Origin: Rosa chinensis
Taxonomy: Eukaryota > Streptophyta > Magnoliopsida > Rosales > Rosaceae
Length of the DNA: 64,000 bases
Direction of reading: 5' to 3'
Assembly: GCF_002994745.2 (NCBI RefSeq)
Contig: NC_037094.1
Coordinates: forward strand, 14,817,001-14,881,000
This document shows positions 34,029 through 44,200 of this stretch, one piece after another. A model generated the notes under the pieces. The model did no database searches. It was not told where the DNA came from and worked only from the letters and a program-made list of their open reading frames with translations. Within the stretch, counting starts at the first letter, position 1, and each line of letters opens with the position of its first letter. The position numbers were made by a program, and so were the translations under genes.

Positions 34029-34162
34029 TAGTTGCAGAGTTCATGGTTCCATGTTGATGAAGAAAGGATTTGAGTTTCGAAAGAAAGGCTGAAGGGTTGA
34101 GAGAGAAAGGCTGGAACTCGGAAGAATTTTCTTTTGGAGTGAACAGTCGCTCAGAATGCACC

Positions 34163-34170
34163 TATTTATA
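34163..34170 (-). promoter_or_regulatory. TATA-like box upstream of the WUS-like ORF
   Basis: On the minus strand ctataaatagg lies about 135 bases before the ATG, in ordinary plant promoter context. It suggests the gene piece brought or acquired its own promoter rather than relying on the LTR, which reads the opposite way. Confidence 0.45.
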
Positions 34171-34600
34171 GAACGAGTGAGCATATCTCCACCGTTGGAT
34201 GGACGATCTCTGAAATTAAATCTACGCGTTGGATTAAAGTCACCCGAAAACACGGAAAAGCTGTTGACGCGTGGAGGACACGAGGAGCTGTGACAGACAA
34301 GTTATAGCCGAAAGCATGCCATAAATCCAGGAAAAGAAAGGACACGTGGGGGAACCAAACGAATCTCGAGGAGCTGTGACAGACAAGCTACAGCCGAAAG
34401 CAGGTCTAATTGCCATAAATCTAGGAAAAGAAAGGAATATTTACGCGTGGGGGAGTTTTTCATGTGCATACGTGTTTCTTGGGCCGTGAACTGTCATAAC
34501 TCTTCTCCTTCCCGGAGAAGCTTTGTTAAAACCGTGTGCCTGTTGAGATTTCTACCCTATTTTGTGCTTTACATATACATCCTTTTTGTCTCCTCCAGAT
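34171..34600 (-). other. putative promoter region of the WUS-like gene
   Basis: Contains two copies of a block around gaggagctgtgacagacaag (34282 and 34367) followed by tacagccgaaagca / tatagccgaaagca, ccataaat and aggaaaagaaagga, i.e. a direct repeat of about 85 bp. Several acgcgtgg/acacgtgg motifs (G-box-like) are present. Function is inferred only from position. Confidence 0.4.
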
Positions 34601-34611
34601 TTTACTAAGGT

Positions 34612-35181
34612 TTGTCTAAGCGTGCAGTTTCAAATTCCTTCTACTTCCTCATGGCTCGAACCAAGGTAACCCCTCGCAGGGGCGTCAATCAACGCCGTGT
34701 TCTCTCTTTGGAGGAAGAAGGTCGTCAAGCGGCTACTAGAGCTGGGCTTACTCGTCCATGGGACCATCGTCCTATCCGTGAGCGTACCCGCAGTCCCCCT
34801 CCTCTACCTCGTCGCTCTCCCAGACTGCATCCCGGAGAGTCTTCTTCCTCACCAGCTGCTCGTGCTCCTCGGCCTATGGTCACCCTGGAAAGCTTGTCGG
34901 ATTTGATTGATGATTTGCGTTCCTCTCTCCGCGATGGTATTATGGTGACAGATTGGAGAGTCAATTGCATGATCGATTACATCTCTGAGATGAACTGCTC
35001 TTTGATCCGCTGTCACACTGCAATAAACAAGCTTGCTCAGGAAGTCAATAACTTGCAGAGTTATCCTCCTGGGTTTCCTCGCAAGGACGCTACTGCATCA
35101 CAACATGAGGACCCGCCTCCGAAGGCTGAAACCAGCAAGAGGGCTGCCACTCGCCCGCATACCGCTCCTCCAAAGGAGTAA
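34612..35181 (+). CDS. element ORF of unknown function (180-189 aa)
   Basis: Sense to the element. The better start is ATG 34651 (MARTKVTPRRGVNQRR), giving a 176-residue protein; an upstream ATG at 34612 adds 13 residues. The N-terminal half is basic and Pro/Arg-rich (RERTRSPPPLPRRSPRL), the middle is a helical stretch (LESLSDLIDDLRSSLRD through NKLAQEVNNLQ) that could form a coiled coil, and the tail is Pro/Lys-rich. It shows no protease, RT, integrase or zinc knuckle. Ty3 elements of Tat/Athila type often carry an extra ORF around here; I cannot name it. The first five residues equal the histone H3 tail, possibly by chance. Confidence 0.5.
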   Translation: MSKRAVSNSFYFLMARTKVTPRRGVNQRRVLSLEEEGRQAATRAGLTRPWDHRPIRERTRSPPPLPRRSPRLHPGESSSSPAARAPRPMVTLESLSDLIDDLRSSLRDGIMVTDWRVNCMIDYISEMNCSLIRCHTAINKLAQEVNNLQSYPPGFPRKDATASQHEDPPPKAETSKRAATRPHTAPPKE

Positions 35182-37206
35182 ATGGAGGTACAAGTCTAGG
35201 CTGAAAGACTTTAAACATTAAGCACTGCATGGGAGGCAACCCATTTCAACCGTAGCTGTGGAGGAGACATCAAACGCAGATTTGCTTTCTTGAACTCTTC
35301 CTTCTATTTTATTTTCTTAAATTTTAAGTTGTTTTAGGTTTCGTTGTGTTCATTTTCTCTTCTATGCTTGATTTATGCTTTGCATGATTTATATTTGTTT
35401 ATACATTGAGGACAATGCATGAATTAAGTATGGGGGAAGGGTTATTGCTTTATTGTGTTTTTAGTAGTTAGTATATAAAGAAAAAAAAAAAATTGTTGTG
35501 TTTTTATTGTGTTTTTAGTTGATGTTGTGATACACTAAGGTATATTGGATTAAACATAGTCTTGAAAAAGGGTAGCTGTTTCAGTCCCATTGCACATCGA
35601 GACTCCCTGTTCCCGTACCTAAGTGTTGAAATTAAATTAAATTGTAAAAAAAAAAAAAAAAAAAAAATTTGTTGGTTTTAGAGTGTTTTTGTTTGTGTGT
35701 TTGAGTCTTAGGATGCTCCTAACGTCTAGGATGAACATGTCTCCGAATTCATGGCTGAAGGTTTTCATAATCAAAATAGGACTTAATTGAATTCTGTGGT
35801 TAATCGACATTGTGATGCTTGTATGAAGATTTGAGATAGGATTGTAACTTGGTTCATTAAGCATGTCAGGATTAAGTTTGATTCATTTGACCCAAGTGAG
35901 CTATTGAGCTAAAATACTTTCTTTTTGAGTGCTTACTGATAAATCCAGAATTTCGTGGCTGTATTTGCAAAACCTCATCATTCTTTGAAAATCCAATGAT
36001 CATGTGCCATAGATTTTAATGGACTAGAGAATACTAGAACTCGACTGTTGTGACTGTCAAAACTTGTATGCCATAATATGCACTGATCCTGGATAGGATA
36101 GAAGGCATTAGGGTAACCACCAAAGCCAAACAAGCATGTGTCCCCAATTGTGCCCGTCGTGGGACTCCTTAGAATGAACCCCTTTGAGCCTACGTTGAAA
36201 ACCTTTGTTTCATCACCCTCACTACCCTACCATGAGCTTAGTACAGGATATCTCTACCCTTGTCTTAAGGACTTAGTAGAGCATGACATAGTATGTAGGG
36301 GTGACGATGAAAGACAAGTATGGGGTGGGAAAAATCCAAGAAAAAAAAAATTTGCCTTGAAAAAAAAAATAATAAATAAATAAATAAAGAAAGAAAGAAA
36401 GAAAGAAAAGCGGCAAAAGAGAAGAAAAATTGAAAAGAAAACTCTTGGGAAAATGTTGAAGTGTGGTTTTGGACTTGCAAATTTGTAGAAGGCTCAAAGT
36501 TGAAAATTATGCCTTTGTCCATTCTCATGTTGGTTAGAGTGAAGGTTTGGCCCAAAACAATGATATTTGGTCTACAAAAATGATGACATAAGGTGGTCCT
36601 TATATGCTCTGCTAGGTCCTTAGGATTTTTTTGTATCCTTAATCTTCATTTCGAAAACCCTAGCTTAGCCCCATTACAACCTGTTTTAAGTGCTGACTTG
36701 ATCCTTGAGATGGGCAGTCTTTGGTTAGTGGAGTCAGTTACGCAGTCGAGCTTATGGTTTAGGTCCATTTGTGCACTTAGTCATTTCATGAGGTCTTTAA
36801 AAATTCTTCACAAAATGTATTTATTGATGAAATATGCAAGCTGTTTGTTGCCTTACAATTTGTTCTCTTGCATATACTTGAGTGTGAAGCTTTTAAGCAT
36901 AGCCATTTCTGAGAGAAAAATCGAGAGTATGCCCTGTGAGTTTGGATTAGACTTGTTCGAAACATGCTATCATTCACTGTATAACTTAAGTTCTCCATAT
37001 CTTGCTTAGTCATATGAATGTCACAGGTTTATTAACCATGGAATTATCTTTGTGATTTTGATTAAGTGTTTAACGTGAAAGCCATGAGTTTGGAGTCTCT
37101 GAGACAACAGTTAGGAGCAATAGAGTCATTTACTTGCTTTTTCTCAAGTCTTTGTTCTGTTTTGGATTTTTTTTTGTTTTGTTTTGCTAAGGGACTAGCA
37201 AAAGCT
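35182..37206 (+). other. element interior, 3' non-coding part
   Basis: Begins with a tgggaggcaacccatttcaa motif (35230), then a purine tract at 35427-35440 and about 1.7 kb of AT-rich, ORF-poor DNA with poly(A)/(AAAT)n/(AAAG)n runs near 35645 and 36350-36410. This arrangement matches the long 3' untranslated region of Tat/Athila-like Ty3 elements. No gene is supported. Confidence 0.5.
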
Positions 37207-37221
37207 AAGTGTGGGGGAATT
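37207..37221 (+). other. polypurine tract
   Basis: aagtgtgggggaatt directly precedes the 3' LTR; it is the expected plus-strand primer. Confidence 0.8.
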
Positions 37222-39329
37222 TGATAGGAGCATTTTAATGTGATATTTTAATAGTTAATTCCTCACATTTTGCTTAGTTAATTCCTTAACTGAATCGATT
37301 TTTAATTCAATTTCTATTTTTAGGTACATTGGAGTAAATGAAGGTGAAATGAGCGTTAGGTCCATAATTACCTAGAAATGATGGAGAAGAATGAAAATGC
37401 ACTAAAAAGTCAACCTTGAATATTTTCTTACTCCGGCTAGGAGAATCAGAGCCAAGCAAGGAAGAAGGAGCGGCCGCCTGACCAAATGAACTTCAAATGA
37501 GCTGAAACCTTCCAGATCCATTCTAGACACCCAAAGGATCATTTCTTATGAAGAGTGCCAGAGAAAAATATGAGTGGAAGGCCTTCAAACAATCAGCCCA
37601 ATTTTCTACAGAAGCAAAACCGGAAAACTGGACCTGTAAGAGGTCCAGCAGCATTTCCGGCCCAACCACATGGATTGAAGCTCTGAAAATTTGTCAGGAT
37701 GATCTACACTCATAGTGGAACATTTCATATGAAGAAGTCAAAGGCATATAATGAAGTCTTGTTGGAGAAATAATTGAAGGAATAAAGGGGAAGAAACTGA
37801 CCTGAAAACAGCTCAACACCACATATTCATGTTTCCCACCCACATGAAGAAAGCTAGATGCTTTTCTCTTTTTCCTTGGATATATTTTTTCTACAATCTC
37901 TTTAATAGATCATCATCACTTCCATGTTGCTGCACCTTTATGCTTTGCTTTCATTTCATCATTTCTCTTTCTTTTCCATATTTTACAAATCACTTTCATA
38001 CTCCACTTTCATTATTTTTCTTCCACTCATCATTTCACTCTTCTTTTTCTTCCCTATATAAACACCTTCTCCTCTCATTCTAAAACACATTCCTTCATCC
38101 ATCTCATCTTCTTTGTCTCTCCATTTCCTTTCCATTTTCCTAAACCAATTCCTTCATCCATCTCATCTTTTTGTCTCTCCATTTCCTTTCCATTTTCATT
38201 TTCCATTCTCTAGTTCTTAGTTTTGCATTTTCAAGTAAAGAGAAGAAGAAGAAGCCGTGAGGACATAGCCTCCATCATCCACCTTGAAGGCTTGCTTCCA
38301 AGATTCAAGATCCAACCATCTAGCTCTCCATCTCCATCTCCACTCACGGTGTAATTCGTTCCTTTTCCTTGTAACCTTTTTGGTTTCCTTGTTTGATTTT
38401 GTATGAACTTGTTTCTAGTTAACAATAATGTTTAGGGCAAAGTTTAAGCCCAATTTCTATGTTTAAATAAAGTTTTCGAATTCTATAATTGTGATTCTAA
38501 GTTGCTTATGTGAGTTTGTTCGATTAAATTTGCTTTACAGAAAACTTTTATATGTTTATCTTATTTGGGTCGACACTTATAGGATTTGCATGTAATTGGT
38601 GCTAGGTTTAAGAACATGAAATCGACTTTTCGTTTTGTGTAACTTGAATCAAAAGTAGTAAAGGTTTTGGACAAAAATCGAATTTAATTGAAGATGATTG
38701 CAATTAGGTGAACTTATTCATACTAAGTTGTACACTTGAGTTGATAGCCTTTCTCTATGTGTAATGCGTTAAACATGACATGATTGACTAGCTTTCTAGG
38801 GTTTGATTGCATGTTTGATAGGATTAATCTAGGTGCTTTCGCTTAGGTTAATTAGCATTGAAAAGTAAAATATGGGAAATCATTTGCTTTCGAATGTTTC
38901 ACATGATCAACTCCTCTCTCATGACTTGGAAGAACAATTATAGGGTTTGAATCGAATTTGATTACATGGAATTGATTTTGATCTTTGATCCTTGCGTTCC
39001 ACCCTTGTATATATGTTTTTACGTTTTCTTTATTTTATTTATTTTAATTTTAATTTTAAGAATCCTAATCCCCCCCCTTATTTGTGTTTACTTGTATATA
39101 TTTACTTTTTATTTTATTTTTGTAAATAATACTTTATTATTTTAATTCTTTATTTGTTTATACAATTGTATATATTTATATTCTTTATTTTATTTTTGTA
39201 AATAATACTTTTCTTTATTTGTTTCACAATTACAAGTGTACCCTCAATCCCCGGATAGAACGATCCCTATTTGCTTATACTACTAACGATATTTCAGGGT
39301 TAAATTGTGCGCTTCCCAAGAGCGCGTCA
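37222..39329 (+). repeat. 3' LTR (2108 bp)
   Basis: Nearly identical to the 5' LTR. It ends GCGCGTCA, followed by the target duplication ctagc and, 3 bp later, the Copia element. Confidence 0.95.
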
Positions 39330-39337
39330 CTAGCATT

Positions 39338-39531
39338 TGTTAAAGGAAAAGCACATTATGTGCCTTCGTCAATGAAACAGACGAAGAGGGAATCAAGCAA
39401 TTACAAATCACAGCTCAATCAGCATTTAGTATCATCAATGTAATTGATATTTCCGTTGTAATCATGTCCCTATATAAAGGGGTTATGAATGAAATGAGTA
39501 GACCAATTCCCATTATCATTTTAGTTTTACA
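39338..39531 (+). repeat. Copia 5' LTR
   Basis: 194 bp with ctatataaag TATA box at 39471. Differs from the 3' LTR by five substitutions. Confidence 0.95.
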
Positions 39532-41233
39532 CGTTATCAGCACGCTCAGAGCAAATAGCCAAGAAAAAGAAGAAAAAAAAACCCAAACCCTAAGAAGAAA
39601 AAAAAAAATTTCTTCTTTTCTGCCGCGAAAAAAAAAGAAGAAAAAAATTTGTGCAGCAGCCTCCGCTCCCTTCCACAGACCGGCCTCACCCAGCCAATTG
39701 CTCTCCGCACCCAGCCCAGAGCATTTACTCTCCTCCGGCAGACCGACATCCATCTTCCCCGGCGGCCTCTACTCGATCCCAACCCACCTGCAGCGCACGC
39801 ACTTCACCGGCGAAGCCCTACACAGCCTCCAGCCCACCTGCTGCTCCGATCCAGCGCCCCCACTGCACCCCGCCTGCAGATCGGCCTCCTCCTCTCTGGC
39901 CCCCCTGCCTGCAATACTCCAGCCTAGTCCATCCTCCTACCCACGAGGCCAGCCCACAGCACAGATCGCTGCAGAATCCGGCAGCCCTGCAGCCTCGCCC
40001 CACCTCCTGCGCAACACAGCACAACCACGTCTTGCGCAACCCAGCTCTTGCCCATCCCAGCGCCACCCCACCTGCTCGCGCCCAGCACGCTGCCAGCCAA
40101 TCTGTGTAAAACTCAATCCATCTGCAAACCAGAAGAAGAACAGAGAACCAAAAGAAGACGAAGACGCGGAGAAGAGAGAGAGAGAGAAAAAAGAAAAGGA
40201 AAAAAAGGGAGAAAAGAAAAAAAAACAGAAAAAACAGGGACCCGGCCCAAAGTAAAGAGCCGGCACGAAAGAAAAGAAACCGTCCTAAGGCCCAAGAAAA
40301 AAAAAGAGAAGCAACGAAAAAAAAAGACCCAGAACAAAAACAGAAAAACAGAAAAAAAAAAAAAGGGAAACTCGGCCCAAAGTAACAGGGCCAGCCCAAA
40401 GAGCAGACCCAGCCCAGACTGAAAAAAAAAACAAAAGCAGGCCTCACTGGTGAAACAGCCCAGCAAGAAAAAAAAGAAAAAAACAAGGCCCACTGTTGAA
40501 AAAAAGGAAGCAGCCAAGTTTTTCTCACACCCAAAAACATCGCTACGCACGCCTGCATCAACACGCGCGTGCACTAGGATTGTTTTATTTTCTCGCAACC
40601 AAGTATGTTCTCTTTTATTTATTTTCATACTATGGTATATTTTCATTATTTATAATTAGAACTTTTGAGCATGTTTAGTTAGATAATTTTGATCTTTTTA
40701 AGCATGTTTTGTTATTTATGTTTTACATAATTATGTTTAAGCATATTTTAATTATGTTATAGTTTATACTTTATTTTTGAACATGCCATATATATCTTGT
40801 TATATATTATTTATGCAATTGTGAGCATGTTTTGTGAATTTTATTTACTCTTATATAATTATTCCTACGCATGTCTTTATATTATGGTATTGTTTATTTT
40901 ACGAATGATATATTATTGATATCATTATGTGTAACATATATTTTGGTATATATTTGTGAAATTTGAGCATGTCATGTAGTTTATTTTTTATATGCTATAT
41001 TTAAATGTGCTATGATTATTTTTAATACAACATATCAATACCGTTTGGCCATGATAATGAAAATTCATGCGCATTATACACACACTTACTGTGATAAAGT
41101 ATTTTCACATAGCATCAAAAAAATGTGACCATTACCAATCTTGGTCTTGAAATCTAATTCATACGTTTGGAAAATAATTAATGTGGATGTCTTTATGACT
41201 ACGTAATTTATTTATTCTCTCTTGTTTATGTAG
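39532..41233 (+). other. Copia leader, 1.7 kb
   Basis: Between LTR and gag: first about 600 bases of C-rich DNA that gives Pro/Ser/Ala-rich ORFs on + and Phe-rich ORFs on -, then A-rich, then AT-rich DNA with no coding. The long overlapping ORFs in all frames reflect base composition. This is unusually long for a Copia leader. Confidence 0.6.
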
Positions 41234-44200
41234 ATGACTGATCCAACTCGACCTGAGTTTGACATTTTGGACTCAGACGAACTTGAGTACCATCGTTGGG
41301 TTTCCGATATGGAAATTGCATTTGTGGCAAAAGACTACACTGCCACCATTACTGACCCCAAAGATGATGAACTATCTAATAAGGTGAAAGCAGATGCCTT
41401 AATGTTTCTAAGGCGACATATTGATCCTAGCCTACGCTGGGAGTACCTTCAGTTGAAGACACCCAAAGAATTGTGGGATGCCCTTAAAGGACGTTTTGGG
41501 AACATTCATGACACTTTACTCCCAGAACTAGCTATTCAGTGGAATGGCTATAAAAAGGGTCTTGCTTGACTATAAAAAGGTCAATGACTTCAACAAGGAC
41601 ATGTTGCGCTTAAAAGCACGTCTCAATTTTTGTGTAAGGGAAATCACAGAAGATGATATGATCTACAAGACCCTTACCACCTTTCCTAATTAAGCTTTTA
41701 TACTAGCGAACCAGTATCAGTTGGATTATGACAACAAAAGAATCACAACTTTCAATAAGTTGATAAGACTACTGCAAGTGGCTGAGAGACAAAATAAGAT
41801 TCTCTTGAATAACAATGCCAGGCCAACTGGGACAAAGAAAATTCCCGAGGCTAATTATGGAAAAATGAAAGGTGGAAATAACTCCAATGCAAGGGGGTTT
41901 AGACGTGCTGATCCCTACCCACGTGGCAACCATGCAGCACGTGGAAAGGGACATTGGGATCATGGAAACAAGATGCAAAAGGAAAGGTTTTACAATGAAC
42001 TATGCTATAGGTGTGGATTCATTGGGCATTGGTACAAGAACTTCCAAGCAAACAACAGAGTAGTAGCTAATTACAAGAGATATAGAGAGTCTAAAGAACA
42101 AAAGACTCACTATATGGAAGAAGGAGGTCATGACCTAGATGTCAACCTTACAATTGCAGACTTCAATGGCAAAGAGGAACTTGTTAAGTCAATGGATGCT
42201 CTCAATCTTGACTGATCTGCTTTATTCATTTTATTTTCCAAAGATAGTTGTGAAGGCATAATGCCTCATTTTTAATTAGACTATTGATTGGTCTTAAAGT
42301 TTATTTTCAATCATGGATTGATGAATAAGATTTCTGAACAAGACCTTGATTTGATTATCGTTGGCTTATTAATAAATTTTGAATTTTATTCTGAAGCACT
42401 GAATTTATTCAAATTTATTTACTATACACATATTTACATGGTTCGACGTAGCACTATAAAGATGTCAAGCAATACATCTAGAGAAAAATTATTAGAATGA
42501 AAAGAATATCATTCTACGCAAATAGAAATACTCTAAAGAATATGAGTTATATTTTCTAAATACCTCCCAGTTATTTGTAGCAATGGATGGAGGAGAACTT
42601 GATTGCTTAGATGATAGTGGGACTATCCACACAATATTAAGAAATAGGAAATTATTCATTGAACTAATAGCCTATAATTCCTCTGTGACTACGATGATTG
42701 GATCATCACAACTAATAAAATGGCGAGGAACTGCCAAATTTTTTGCTGCCTAATGGCACAACATTTAAAGTCACAGACGCTCTATATGCACCAAGAGCTA
42801 ATCGAACCTTGTTAAAGTTTCAAAGCTATTTGTGCCAACGGTTTTCATGTAAAAACACACCGTGAGAATGGAACTGAATACCTTGATATTACATCTAATG
42901 ACTCTGGAAGGAAACGCATCTTAGAGAAACTTATGAGTCAATTTAGTGGAATGTACCTCACTACGATTCAGATCATTGAATCCTATACTGTCACCAACAA
43001 TGAAATGTGGGACACTGACTCATACAGGCTTTTGCATGACCGCCTATGGCACCGAGGTCGTGACATGATGATCCGTATTTTTAAAGAACTCACATGGACA
43101 TCCCTTCTTTCGAGTGAAAAATGGGAGAAAAATCCGCCACACTGCAAGGTGTCGGTTCTAGTATTGCTCAAATGCAGTCATTGCCTTCTGAAGTACCAGA
43201 AGCACTACCTCCCTCCCATTATGCCTCATTGACTATTTCAAAGGCACATCACTCGTATTGCAAAGCCTGCTCTTTAGCAAAAACAGGATCGAGATCTTCC
43301 TATGCTAAAGATACAAAACAAAACATTCCATTCTTACAAAGGATACAAAGTGATGTCTGTGGACCTATCCATCCAGAATGCGGACCATTCAAGTACTTTA
43401 TGGTTCTGGTGGATGATTCGACAATCTGGTCACATGTCGTTTTATTGTCCACAAGAAATGCTGCAATACTCCTAGCACAGATTATACGTTTAAGGGCTCA
43501 CCACCCTGATCACTCTATCAAGTCTATAAGGCTTGATAATGTTGGAGAGTTTACATCAAACGCATTTGATGATTATTGCATATCTATTTGGATTGATGTA
43601 GAGCATCCTGTACCCCATGTGCATACACAAAATGGTCTCGCAGAAGCCACCATCAAAAGGCTACAGATAGTGGCTAGGGCATTGGTTATGCTCATTAACC
43701 TGCCTATATCTGCATGGGGTTATGCAATAATGCGCGCAGCTTTACTTATTCATTTCAGACCCACTGCTAGCCAACCATTTTCTGCGTAGCAGTTGGTAAC
43801 TGGATATGAGCCTGACATTTCACACTTACGCATATCTGGTTGCACAGTATATGTGCCTATTGCGCCCCCACAACGCACTACACTGGGTCCTCAGAGACGA
43901 TTAAGTATTTATGTTAGATACGAATCCCCAACAATTATCCGCTATTTGGAACCCTTGACAGGCGATCTCTCTACTGCTAGATTTGCGGATTGTCACTTTG
44001 ATGAGATAGTCTTCCCGTCGTTAGGGGGAGATAGGAAAAAGGATTTTCCAAGGGAACTACAAGAATTGTCGTGATTTGTCCCCACTCTATCTCATTTTGA
44101 TCCCCGCACTTCACAAAGTGAAAGTGAAGTGAAAAGAATAATCGATATTCAGAACGTAGCAGATTCGATGCCTGATGCGTTTACTGATATCGCAAAAGTG

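Larger units (their letters stand above)
29979..39329 (+). mobile_element. non-autonomous LTR retrotransposon carrying a WUSCHEL-type gene
   Basis: A 9351-bp element flanked by a perfect 5-bp duplication ctagc (29974-29978 and 39330-39334). The LTRs (29979-32165, 37222-39329) start TG and end CA; the primer site for tRNA-Asp is at 32171 and a polypurine tract ends at 37221. There is no gag-pol that I can recognise: the 5 kb interior holds an antisense WUS-like ORF, one sense ORF of 180-190 aa and 3'-type sequence of Tat/Athila-like Ty3 elements (duplicated tgggaggcaa-type motif, several gtgtgggggaa-type purine tracts). About six substitutions separate the LTRs over 2.1 kb, so the insertion is recent. 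It needs proteins from a related autonomous element. Confidence 0.93.

Noticed and set aside
33943..34253. Alternative minus-strand ORFs at the start of the WUS-like gene
   Set aside because: They use frames other than the homeodomain frame or end before it; best read as 5' leader.
39464..40646. Long Pro/Ser-rich (+) and Phe-rich (-) ORFs
   Set aside because: Arise from C-rich and A-rich leader composition in the Copia element; overlapping open frames on both strands.
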